Assembly: GCA_020846195.1 (NCBI GenBank)
Contig: JADLEJ010000007.1
Location: 1-64,000, forward strand
Direction: 5' to 3'
DNA from: Nitrospira sp.
Lineage (GTDB): Bacteria; Nitrospirota; Nitrospiria; Nitrospirales; Nitrospiraceae
Length of the DNA stretch: 64,000 nt
Position 1 is the stretch's first letter. Each line of letters opens with the position of its first letter. Positions 45,189 through 53,297 of the stretch are shown one piece after another. The notes beneath the pieces were generated by a model. It had not been told where the DNA came from. It was given only the letters and a program-made list of their open reading frames with translations, and ran no database searches. The position numbers were made by a program, and so were the translations under genes.

Positions 45189-46052
45189 ATGAACATGCTG
45201 CTGGCTATCGATGGGTCGGATCAATCCTATGAAGCCGTCCGCGCGTTGAAATATTTGGCCCGCGCCGAAGCGTTGCACCTTCTGCATGTCCTGGATGTCC
45301 CCGCTCCTGCCTATCCCATGATGGCGCCAGAGGTCGCACACGAACTGTACTCGACGATCGAACGGACCATGCAAGAAGATGGCGCTAGGCTGCTTGACCG
45401 GATGGTGTCGCTCCTGCCGATGGACTGCGGTCCTGTAACTAAGCATATGGAGATCGGTTCACCGGCGGATCGGATCGTGGAATATGCGGCACAGCACCGG
45501 ATCGACCTCATTCTCGTCGGGGCCCGCGGACTGGGCCCACTCAAGGAACGCTTGATGGGCAGTGTCTCCCATCGGGTGCTCACCTTCTCTAAGAGCGCCG
45601 TCCTGATTCTACCGAACTCCGTGAAGTCTCTGACGCAGGTACTGTTGCCGTTGCAAGGGTCGCAAGACGCCGAACGAGCGCTCCTATTTCTTCGGCAACA
45701 TCCATTTCGGGAAGCAGTCACGATCACCGCACTCACCGTCCTTCCGCAAACCAGGCCACCCTGGCCGGTCGACGCCGTCGCAGAGCGGGAAATGGAAACG
45801 CAGGCCTTGCAGAGCGCTGAGAGCTTTATCAACTCCGTCGCGGAAGATCTGAAGCAGATGGGCTACGGCGCCCATGCCAAATCGGCATTAGGTGTTCCAG
45901 TCGAAGCGATTCTCCAGGAAGCCAAGGCTCTCAACGCCGATCTTTTGATGATGGGGTCACGCGGCCGCCACGGGCTCAGCCGGATGGTGCTTGGCAGTGT
46001 GTCGCATGCGGTCCTCCATCATGCGCAATGCCCGCTCTTGGTCTTCCACTAA
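45189..46052 (+). CDS. tandem universal stress protein
   Basis: The 287-residue protein has two UspA domains, with nucleotide-binding signatures GARGLGPLKERLMGS and GSRGRHGLSRMVLGS. GAGAGGT upstream supports ATG 45189. It is divergent from the formate dehydrogenase operon and followed 70 bases later by a cytochrome c. Confidence 0.93.
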   Translation: MNMLLAIDGSDQSYEAVRALKYLARAEALHLLHVLDVPAPAYPMMAPEVAHELYSTIERTMQEDGARLLDRMVSLLPMDCGPVTKHMEIGSPADRIVEYAAQHRIDLILVGARGLGPLKERLMGSVSHRVLTFSKSAVLILPNSVKSLTQVLLPLQGSQDAERALLFLRQHPFREAVTITALTVLPQTRPPWPVDAVAEREMETQALQSAESFINSVAEDLKQMGYGAHAKSALGVPVEAILQEAKALNADLLMMGSRGRHGLSRMVLGSVSHAVLHHAQCPLLVFH

Positions 46053-46121
46053 CAGGGAAATCACGAGTAGGCCAATGCACGATCACACTCATCTCGACTG
46101 CAGCAGGAAGAAAAGTTGAAC

Positions 46122-46487
46122 ATGGATAGAATACCTCGAATAACTGGACTCATTGCTGGTTTCAGCCTTCTCCTGAATGCGCTGTCTGTTGCCGCACAAG
46201 ATCTGCCTGCGGATCTCATCCGCGGCAAAGCCCTCTATCGGAACCACTGCGCAACCTGCCATGGCCAAACCGGCCGTGGCGACGGTCCGGCTGCGGCCTC
46301 GCTCAGAGTCGCGCCGGCGGATTTTCACCGATTTCGCTCTTTTCTGAAATCGGATGAAGAGCTGCTACGCATAATCGAGCATGGGATAGTCTTCAGTCCC
46401 ATGCACGCCTGGTCAGACAACCTCACTGAAGGGCAAATGACCGATATCTTAGCCTACATACGGCTGCTTTCCTTGGAAAGCAATTAA
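46122..46487 (+). CDS. monohaem c-type cytochrome
   Basis: The 121-residue protein has a signal peptide (residues 1-26) and one haem motif, CATCH (about residue 45), in the class I pattern KALYRNHCATCHGQTGRGDG, with a distal Met in VFSPMHAW. It is likely a periplasmic electron carrier. ATG 46122 is preferred over TTG 46116. Confidence 0.93.
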   Translation: MDRIPRITGLIAGFSLLLNALSVAAQDLPADLIRGKALYRNHCATCHGQTGRGDGPAAASLRVAPADFHRFRSFLKSDEELLRIIEHGIVFSPMHAWSDNLTEGQMTDILAYIRLLSLESN

Positions 46488-46906
46488 GAACCTCTCTCCC
46501 GGTCTGGCACTTCTCCGAGAAACATTCCATGCTTATCATCAGCCGACTTATAGCAAGAGCCCCGAATGACGCAACCGTAGATAGATACTTCCAGTCTTGA
46601 TGGCCAAACCAAGTTTCCGCAGTGTTTAACCGGAAGTGTTTTTCTCCGCGATGAAGAAGACTGCCGCGCACCGATAGCGGGATATGGGAAACAGAATCGA
46701 AGGATGAGAGCTAACTACAGGCTGCAGATTACTGCATGAGAAAAATCGCTAGCGGAGAGAAGAGTCGAAATTCAAATGCGGCAGGGAGAGATCACGCTCA
46801 ACCCGACGAGACCTAGAACCCGCTCGAGAACTCCAGCAGGCATAGCTTCCCATGCAACAATGCCAAACCTGCCGTGCCGGAGTTCCAATACCTAGCCGTC
46901 GACCAG
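46488..46906. other. intergenic, no gene recognised
   Basis: About 420 bases with no recognisable coding pattern on either strand, no tRNA and no clear terminator. Confidence 0.45.
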
Positions 46907-47086
46907 CTAGGCAGTAGCGGTTTCAACTTCCTTCGCGGCTTTGGCAGCAAGACTGTTCTTACGATTATTCGAGATTGTCCGATCGATAATCGCTCCACAA
47001 TTGACGCACTTCCAAGCATAGAACACCAAAAAGAAATCCGAGAACCGTTCCAACATCATCAAGCCTTTGCATTTCGGACAACCCAT
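46907..47086 (-). CDS. 59-residue zinc-ribbon protein
   Basis: This short gene encodes MGCPKCKGLMMLERFSDFF, then FYAWKCVNCGAIIDRT, then a basic tail. Two CxxC pairs (residues 3-6 and 27-30) form a typical zinc ribbon. GGGAGG lies eight bases upstream of the ATG. It ends in TAG. Its size puts it below common length cut-offs. Function unknown; nucleic-acid binding or rubredoxin-like metal binding is possible. Confidence 0.78.
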   Translation of the reverse strand: MGCPKCKGLMMLERFSDFFLVFYAWKCVNCGAIIDRTISNNRKNSLAAKAAKEVETATA

Positions 47087-47666
47087 GATTATTTCCTCCC
47101 CAAGGTGAAAGTTGACGTATGCCTCAGGGCTTGAGCAAGTTGCGATCCAGCATTACATATTCATAACTATCAACAACTTACACTTCTTATAGCCTAATAT
47201 TGACTTCGTGGAGACTACTTACATGAACATTATTGTACAACCTGTCACATTTTTACGCTGAGTGCGGTCTATAGCAATTTTTTCTGCGATATCTTCAATG
47301 ATTCCTGCCCCCTACCGAAAGAGCCTTCCAAGAGGCACGGTATAGCGCCTAGTTGCAAGCCGCTAAAAATACTCACAAAATCAATACATTGCAAATCACG
47401 GACAAAACTGAACATACGAAACTTATAATGACGACTAAATACCGCAGGACAGTCAATCCGATCGGAATAATTCTCCAGAACACCAAGATCACGAACCGGC
47501 CCCAATACGATCCCCATCCAAGCCATCTATGTTATGGGAATCGAAACTGTGCGTGCCAAAAGTCGCGTATTTATCTTCCGCCCCTCTACTAACGGTCATT
47601 GATACAGGCCTGACAGAACCATCCAAGGTTGAGTCCAGACAACTGAATTCTGTATCTTGCTTATAT
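47087..47666. other. AT-rich intergenic region
   Basis: About 580 bases, visibly more AT-rich than average (for example near 47150-47240 and 47360-47430). No convincing gene or RNA was found. The upstream region of the two-helix membrane protein at 47667 lies here. Confidence 0.45.
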
Positions 47667-47963
47667 ATGCGTGCCCCACTACGAACCCACGGCGGACTTC
47701 CGAAACTCCTTGTCAAATACGCCATGCTCGTATTGTGCGTCTGCGTGCTGGTGCAAATGCTGGGTGTGCCCGCCACATTGTTGAATTTTGCTCCCACACC
47801 GGATGTGTTCGACACCTCAGTCTCTGAAGGCTTTTCACTTCCTACTTCAATTTTTTTGATCTGCGCCGGGCTTGTTGCGCTCTTGCCGAAAGCTATGCGG
47901 CAGAGTCCGCACAATCCACTCCTCAATCATGCTCTGTTCCGCCCCCCTGTAAAGATTCGCTAA
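47667..47963 (+). CDS. small two-helix membrane protein
   Basis: The 98-residue product has two hydrophobic segments (YAMLVLCVCVLVQMLGVPAT and SLPTSIFLICAGLVALL) separated by a polar loop, with a basic C-terminus. The ATG at 47667 is the natural start; an in-frame extension back to 47529 looks non-coding. The family is unknown. Confidence is moderate because there is no strong ribosome binding site. Confidence 0.5.
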   Translation: MRAPLRTHGGLPKLLVKYAMLVLCVCVLVQMLGVPATLLNFAPTPDVFDTSVSEGFSLPTSIFLICAGLVALLPKAMRQSPHNPLLNHALFRPPVKIR

Positions 47964-48346
47964 TTTTCGCTGACCGATCCCTGCTCATGAAGAAACAACT
48001 TCGGGTCTGAAGCTGACCAAACGCTTCGACTCATGTCGCGTCTCGACAGGAGATCCTTCGTGAAACTTTGTCGTACAGATGGTGCTGGAGAAAAACAATA
48101 GCGAGGGAATCCGATACCCATCCAGGGAGCGAGGATGGATTGCAGAGAAAACACGCTGCTACTGCGGCGATCACCTGAACTTGCAATCGCCGAATCCATA
48201 ATCGGCTAGAAAAACAGAGTTGGAGGAAATGTCCGTGAAAACCTGCACAAACCTGCGAATACAATCAGACTCGCAACGGAAGCAACCAACGCGACTCCTC
48301 AGACGTATTTCCCAAAGCCTGGGGAAACGGGAACGCTTCGTCTTTC
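47964..48346. other. intergenic, no gene recognised
   Basis: About 380 bases between convergent genes. No coding pattern was recognised. The GC-rich hairpin at 48347-48374 follows it. Confidence 0.45.
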
Positions 48347-48374
48347 AGGGGCGCGGCACTTGTCCGCGCCCCCT
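48347..48374 (-). terminator. GC-rich hairpin downstream of repeat protein gene
   Basis: AGGGGCGCGG and CCGCGCCCC(C)T pair around a seven-base loop just beyond the stop of the minus-strand gene at 48384. The stem is strong but no T run follows, so it is terminator-like only. Confidence 0.55.
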
Positions 48375-48383
48375 TGGACCAGC

Positions 48384-48608
48384 CTACTTTCCGCCCGCGT
48401 CCTTCTTGTCGTCCTTCGGCTCATCGGCCAAAACCACATGGCCACCCTTGTCTTTGTGCTCTTCCTTCTTGTCGTCACTGAACATCACCACATGGCCGCC
48501 CTTGTCTTTCTTCTCCTCCTTCTTGTCGTCTGAGGCAATGGCAAGGCTCGACATTGTGCTGAAGCTGAGAAACGCCACCAACGCCATCAATCCATTAAAG
48601 CGCGTCAT
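48384..48608 (-). CDS. 74-residue exported protein with DKKEE/GGHVV repeats
   Basis: After a signal peptide (residues 1-27, ending in LAIAS) the mature protein consists of near-exact tandem units: DDKKEEKKDKGGHVVMFS, DDKKEEHKDKGGHVVLAD, then a degenerate third unit ending in DDKKDAGGK. The chain is very charged and probably disordered, with His residues that could bind metal. GGAGG at seven bases before ATG 48608 sets the start; the longer frame to 48848 is antisense to the next gene. Function unknown. Confidence 0.75.
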   Translation of the reverse strand: MTRFNGLMALVAFLSFSTMSSLAIASDDKKEEKKDKGGHVVMFSDDKKEEHKDKGGHVVLADEPKDDKKDAGGK

Positions 48609-48771
48609 AAGAACCTCCATAAGTACTGATGATGTGAAAATATTTACCGACCATACCCCATGCATGACCGATACATAGGCGTACCAAGCACAGGGCCTTC
48701 GACACAATGGACAAAATCGCCAAAGGACAAACCGCTTTTGTCCAATGCATCGACATGACAAGGGAGGCACA

Positions 48772-49653
48772 ATGAGCGGCATCGGATCGCCCTCTATGCT
48801 CAACAGAGACCGCACCATACTCGACCGCTCGGAAGCCATCGCCCGCATTGAAGACGTGGCGGCGACTGCCGAAGACTTCGACCGGATCGTGTCGCAATCC
48901 CTGCCCCTACTGCTCGACCGGACAGTCGGCTACATTAAACGCTTTCTGCGTGATACTGGCCAGTGGAGTGAGGATGTCGCCCATGAAAAATTCGTGCTGC
49001 GCTGGGGGGCGGAATATCTTGAGCAGTTTCTCGTCTCCGGCCGCTTCGAAGTTCCCTGCCGGCCGCTGTTTCTTCTCGACTCAATGGTTGCCAAACAACA
49101 TAGCCGGCCTGAGCCGTTCTGCTACCATCCAGACCTCCTCACACCGCTCGGGCGGTTTCTTGATGGGCTAGTGGGGCGCGCCGCCGTCAGCCGAGACGCA
49201 CTGATCGCCTTGTACCATCATTGCTACGGATTAGGGCCAGGGCAAGTCATCGCGACGCTTCGCTTAAACGGGTCGGAAAGCCCGCGCATCTATAAAAACT
49301 TTCAACGATGGCGGGATTCCGGATGGAAGCGGACGCTGGAGGACATAGGCTTGACCGCGCCCGACTTGCAGGGACTGACCGAACAATGCCACCAGCAACG
49401 GCGCCGATTCAATGGCGAAGCAGAACGCATGCTGCGTTTTGTGCAGGCTCACTATCGAAAGAGCGAGCCGGATCATTATCCCTGCCTCTCCCGGCATCAA
49501 TGGGAAGATATGTTTCTGCAAGGCTATGGAATCGAGTACCGAATCTGGCATCTAGCCTTATGCCTGAATTGCCTGCAAACGGCTTGGGACTTGGGATTCG
49601 CTGGCGCTTCGGCTATTGAGAAACCGCGCGTGGCGCTTCAGTTCCAGCCATAA
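48772..49653 (+). CDS. putative sigma-factor-like regulator
   Basis: The 293-residue cytoplasmic protein contains a helical N-terminal region (LDRTVGYIKRFLRDTGQWSED) and a segment RDALIALYHHCYGLGPGQVI followed by RIYKNFQRWRDSGWKRT, which looks like a sigma region 4 helix-turn-helix. The C-terminal 90 residues are helical with two Cys (LALCLNCLQ). The next gene, 19 bases later, encodes a single-pass membrane protein, an order typical of ECF sigma/anti-sigma pairs. No standard region 2 could be recognised with confidence. GGGAGG precedes ATG 48772. Confidence 0.62.
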   Translation: MSGIGSPSMLNRDRTILDRSEAIARIEDVAATAEDFDRIVSQSLPLLLDRTVGYIKRFLRDTGQWSEDVAHEKFVLRWGAEYLEQFLVSGRFEVPCRPLFLLDSMVAKQHSRPEPFCYHPDLLTPLGRFLDGLVGRAAVSRDALIALYHHCYGLGPGQVIATLRLNGSESPRIYKNFQRWRDSGWKRTLEDIGLTAPDLQGLTEQCHQQRRRFNGEAERMLRFVQAHYRKSEPDHYPCLSRHQWEDMFLQGYGIEYRIWHLALCLNCLQTAWDLGFAGASAIEKPRVALQFQP

Positions 49654-49672
49654 CACGAACGGAGCGGAGTCG

Positions 49673-50953
49673 ATGGAAGAGCACATGCACCCTATGGATT
49701 CTGAGCCTGAGCGTACCGGGTATCGCGAGCATCTCCTGGACGTCATACGAACAGGGGCTCGCCGGACCGGCTGCGGCGCATCGGAACCGATTCATGTTTT
49801 TGTCAATCAGCAACGCATCGGACAGCTGGATGGCGCCGGAACTGAGGCCACGCTGCAGGTCAGACATCAAACCCCCATCGAAAGCGTCCACCTGAGATCG
49901 GAGGACGGGGTGCTCCTCGGCGGTTTATCCACGCCCGAATACGGATTCAAAAGCAGCCGCATTGCTCTGATGCGCGACGCGGTTGAACTCCGCGTCCAAA
50001 ACACCGCCCAAGGGGGAGTGGTCAGCGCAGTCTTTCTTCCAGCGCCAGGCCTCTGGCATCGCGCGCGGCGGGCATTCGGCCGCATCGTCGGCCAGGGTGC
50101 CCCGCGCCCAGTTGCAGCCGCCGGCTCAGGGGGTCGGATCCTTGCCGTCGCCCAGATATTGCTGGCCATCGTATTGATCGGACACTTCGCCGACCGAATC
50201 ACCGGCTGGACGACGCCAGCCACCCAGCCCCTTCCCGTCATCCAGGCAGACATTCCTCAAGCGGCTCCTCTCTCTGAAGTCGCCAAGCTCGAACAACAAC
50301 TTATTGAGCTTGCCCAGACACAAACCAAGACCATAGAAACCATTCAGACTCAGCAGCAAGGGATGGCTCAGCTGCAACGGACGATGGCAAAGCTTTCTAC
50401 CGCGCAAGAGTCGGTCGCCTCCAACGTCATGACGGTCGCACAGGAGCTTGAGCACAGCCGAAAAGGCACGGAACACAATGTCGACCGCATGACCCGCGTG
50501 CTGATGAACAAAAACCGCAGCGAGCGGGAACAGCTGGAGGCCGAAATCCATAGCCTTCTCATCGCGAACGATCAGCTCTCACGCGAACGAACCCAATTGG
50601 AACAGAATTATCAGGAACTGAAAAAGCAATTAACCTCGTCCGGCCAAGACATCTCGAAAACAACCGTCCCAGACCGCGACAAGCTAGTGATGGCCCAGCA
50701 AGACGCTCCACCTCAGATAGCGGACGCCAAACCGATCCGCCCACAACCCCCCTTCTTGCTGTGGGTCTCCTTCAGCGAGGGAACCAGTCAAGCCAGCATC
50801 GACCAGTGGGTCCTCGATATGCATGGACGAAAAGGCGCGTTCAGTGAAGGATGGCAAGCCGTCGAAATCGTCCCGCCGACTGAACCAATGGAGCGCGTTC
50901 TGGACCAGATTAAACAAACCAAGATCGTGAAAGCAGTGAAAATCAGCCGGTAA
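49673..50953 (+). CDS. single-pass membrane protein with cytoplasmic domain and coiled coil
   Basis: The 426-residue protein has a beta-rich N-terminal domain (about residues 25-145), one transmembrane segment (RILAVAQILLAIVLIGHFAD, about residues 161-180), a long coiled coil (about 210-340, with Gln/Glu-rich heptads), and a small C-terminal domain (about 365-426) ending in KAVKISR. GGAGTCG before ATG 49673 sets the start. The N-terminal domain probably lies in the cytoplasm. Position downstream of the sigma-like gene suggests an anti-sigma-like sensor; this is inference. Confidence 0.65.
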   Translation: MEEHMHPMDSEPERTGYREHLLDVIRTGARRTGCGASEPIHVFVNQQRIGQLDGAGTEATLQVRHQTPIESVHLRSEDGVLLGGLSTPEYGFKSSRIALMRDAVELRVQNTAQGGVVSAVFLPAPGLWHRARRAFGRIVGQGAPRPVAAAGSGGRILAVAQILLAIVLIGHFADRITGWTTPATQPLPVIQADIPQAAPLSEVAKLEQQLIELAQTQTKTIETIQTQQQGMAQLQRTMAKLSTAQESVASNVMTVAQELEHSRKGTEHNVDRMTRVLMNKNRSEREQLEAEIHSLLIANDQLSRERTQLEQNYQELKKQLTSSGQDISKTTVPDRDKLVMAQQDAPPQIADAKPIRPQPPFLLWVSFSEGTSQASIDQWVLDMHGRKGAFSEGWQAVEIVPPTEPMERVLDQIKQTKIVKAVKISR

Positions 50954-51084
50954 GACCAAGCAAACGTCACCGCCCTGAGCGTCGCCCTTCGCCGTAAACA
51001 GCACCCTAGAAATCTATCTCCGCAGAACACACCTATGCAATACTGTGAGCAATCCGTTTTCGAACGGTCAGAAACAGGTACGGC

Positions 51085-52029
51085 ATGACCATCCAAGCAC
51101 AATTTCCCAATGAACAATCCGGTGAAGGCGAGTTCGCCCGTCAAGCAGATGCCTTTCGCCACTACGTGACCGCCACGGGCAGCTCCGGCTACCCAGCCGA
51201 ACCTGGACGCTACCACCTCTATGTCTCGTGGGCCTGCCCCTGGGCGCATCGCACAATCATCGTGCGGAAGCTCAAACGGCTGGAGGGGATTATCGGGCTC
51301 ACCGCCGTCGACCCAATTCGTGACGAAAGAGGCTGGGCCTTTCGCGAAGGCCCGGGACATTCGCTCGACCCTATCAACGGATTCCATTTTCTGAGCGAGG
51401 CCTACAAAGCCACCGATCCGCACTACATCGGACGCATGACCGTGCCGGCCCTGTGGGACCGGGTGACCCGCCGCATCGTCACCAACTCCGACGACGATCT
51501 CATGCGTATCTTGAATAGCGAGTTCAATCGCTTCACCGACAGCACAATCGATCTATACCCGGACGGCCTTCGCAAAGAGATCGACGAACTCAATACTTTT
51601 CTCTATGAAAACGTGAACGACGGAGTGTACCGCGCGGGATTTTCCACATCGCAAGCCGTCTATGAACGAGCGGTGAGACGGCTGTTCGACGCGCTCGATC
51701 TGTTTGACGCCCGCCTTGCCCATCAACGATACCTGTTTGGCAACGAGTTCGTGGAATCCGACTGGTGGCTGTTCGTCACGCTGGTCCGGTTCGATGCGGT
51801 CTATCACGGCCATTTCAAATGCAACATCCGCCGCCTCGTCGACTATCCGAACCTCTTTGGCTATCTCAAAGATCTCTACCAAACCGACGGTATCGCTGAG
51901 ACCGTCAATTTTGATCACATCAAGCGCCACTACTATATGACGCACGAAGACATCAACCCTACCCGCATCGTCCCGGTAGGACCCGACCAAGATCTGACAA
52001 CGCCACACGGCCGAGAACGGTTAGGCTAA
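51085..52029 (+). CDS. glutathionyl-hydroquinone reductase-type glutathione transferase
   Basis: The 314-residue enzyme matches the Xi-class GST/YqjG family. The catalytic Cys is in SWACPWAHRT (about residue 53), followed by family features LTAVDPIRDERGWAF, VPALWDRVTRRIVTNSDDD, and the C-terminal helical domain with ESDWWLFVTLVRFD. It reduces glutathionyl-hydroquinones or similar adducts in the cytoplasm. Monocistronic by spacing. Confidence 0.93.
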   Translation: MTIQAQFPNEQSGEGEFARQADAFRHYVTATGSSGYPAEPGRYHLYVSWACPWAHRTIIVRKLKRLEGIIGLTAVDPIRDERGWAFREGPGHSLDPINGFHFLSEAYKATDPHYIGRMTVPALWDRVTRRIVTNSDDDLMRILNSEFNRFTDSTIDLYPDGLRKEIDELNTFLYENVNDGVYRAGFSTSQAVYERAVRRLFDALDLFDARLAHQRYLFGNEFVESDWWLFVTLVRFDAVYHGHFKCNIRRLVDYPNLFGYLKDLYQTDGIAETVNFDHIKRHYYMTHEDINPTRIVPVGPDQDLTTPHGRERLG

Positions 52030-52208
52030 ACCGTAAGACCAACGCCTATTGCCGTCAGCCCCTACCGACAAGTATCGCTTTGCACGATTTCTTCATAGCC
52101 TCGAAGCATTCGACGGCGCACTCAGGTGGAAGACCTCTTTCCCCGTCTCGATTAGACGGCTGGTGAATGCCCCGGAGAGGAGTATACTAAAGGCACGTGA
52201 GGCGCATC

Positions 52209-53297
52209 ATGTATCGAGTACTCGTCCTCGGGGCAGGAAAGATCGGTTCGCTTGTTGCCAGCCTGCTCTCCCAGCACTCTGGTTACACCGTGCATCTCGG
52301 CGATGTGAATCTGGATGGAGCGGACCGCCTCGTCGCCGACCTCACACTTGAGCGAGTCACGCCCTGCCTCCTCGACGTCAACCACCCGGACATGGTCAGC
52401 GCCTATCTCTCGGCACACCCCGTCGATGCGATCGTCTCCAGTCTCCCCTATTTCTGCAACCCGACCGTGGCAAAGCTAGCTCTGACTCACGGCGTCCATT
52501 ACTTCGACCTGACTGAAGACATCGAGGTCACCAACCAGATTCGCGTATTGAGCGCCGGGGCCTCCCACGCCTTCATGCCGCAGTGCGGCCTGGCACCAGG
52601 GTTTATCAGCATTGTGACCCACGATCTCATGACGCATTTCCAGAAGCTGGATACCGTCAAGATGCGTGTCGGCGCGCTGCCGATCCATCCCAGCAATGCG
52701 CTGAAATACTCACTGACTTGGTCGACCGATGGCCTGATCAATGAATACGGCAATCTGTGCTACGGCATTGAAGCAGGCGAGAAAGCCCCGCTCCAGCCAT
52801 TGGAAGGGTATGAGACCATTGAACTGGATGGCCTGCTCTACGAAGCCTTCAATACATCCGGAGGATTAGGCACACTGGCAGACACCTATGCCGGGCAAGT
52901 GCAGACCATGAATTACAAGACGCTGCGCTATCCAGGTCATTGTGAAAAAATCCATCTCCTCATGAAAGACCTGAAACTGAACGAAGATCGGGGCACGCTT
53001 AAACGAATATTGGAACGCGCCGTTCCGCAAACCCTCCAGGATGTCGTGCTGATCTACGCCTCGGTTACTGGGACCAATGAGGTGGGACTCTTCGAAGAGA
53101 ACTACGTCAAAAAGGTCTACCCGCAATGCATCAAGGGGAGGCTCTGGTCAGCGATTCAAGTCACGACCGCGTCCAGTCTCTGCACCGTACTAGACCTCGT
53201 CTTACACGACCCCTCCCGCTACCATGGCTTCATCACACAGGAATCTATTTCACTGAAGGACGTTCTCGCCAACGATTTTGGAGCATGCTTCCGATGA
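52209..53297 (+). CDS. saccharopine dehydrogenase/reductase
   Basis: The 362-residue protein has the N-terminal Rossmann motif VLVLGAGKIGSLVASLL, followed by DGADRLVADLTLERVTPCLL, HYFDLTEDIEVTN, and QCGLAPGFISIVTHDLM, all typical of saccharopine dehydrogenase. Its stop overlaps the start of an ALDH7 gene (ATGA, 53294-53297). The pair is consistent with lysine catabolism, saccharopine being split to alpha-aminoadipate semialdehyde and glutamate. ATG 52209 is the natural start. Confidence 0.93.
   Translation: MYRVLVLGAGKIGSLVASLLSQHSGYTVHLGDVNLDGADRLVADLTLERVTPCLLDVNHPDMVSAYLSAHPVDAIVSSLPYFCNPTVAKLALTHGVHYFDLTEDIEVTNQIRVLSAGASHAFMPQCGLAPGFISIVTHDLMTHFQKLDTVKMRVGALPIHPSNALKYSLTWSTDGLINEYGNLCYGIEAGEKAPLQPLEGYETIELDGLLYEAFNTSGGLGTLADTYAGQVQTMNYKTLRYPGHCEKIHLLMKDLKLNEDRGTLKRILERAVPQTLQDVVLIYASVTGTNEVGLFEENYVKKVYPQCIKGRLWSAIQVTTASSLCTVLDLVLHDPSRYHGFITQESISLKDVLANDFGACFR

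Noticed and set aside
53126..53293. N-terminal extension of ALDH7 into the saccharopine dehydrogenase gene
   Set aside because: The extension is an out-of-frame reading of the upstream gene; ATGA at 53294 is the natural coupled start.
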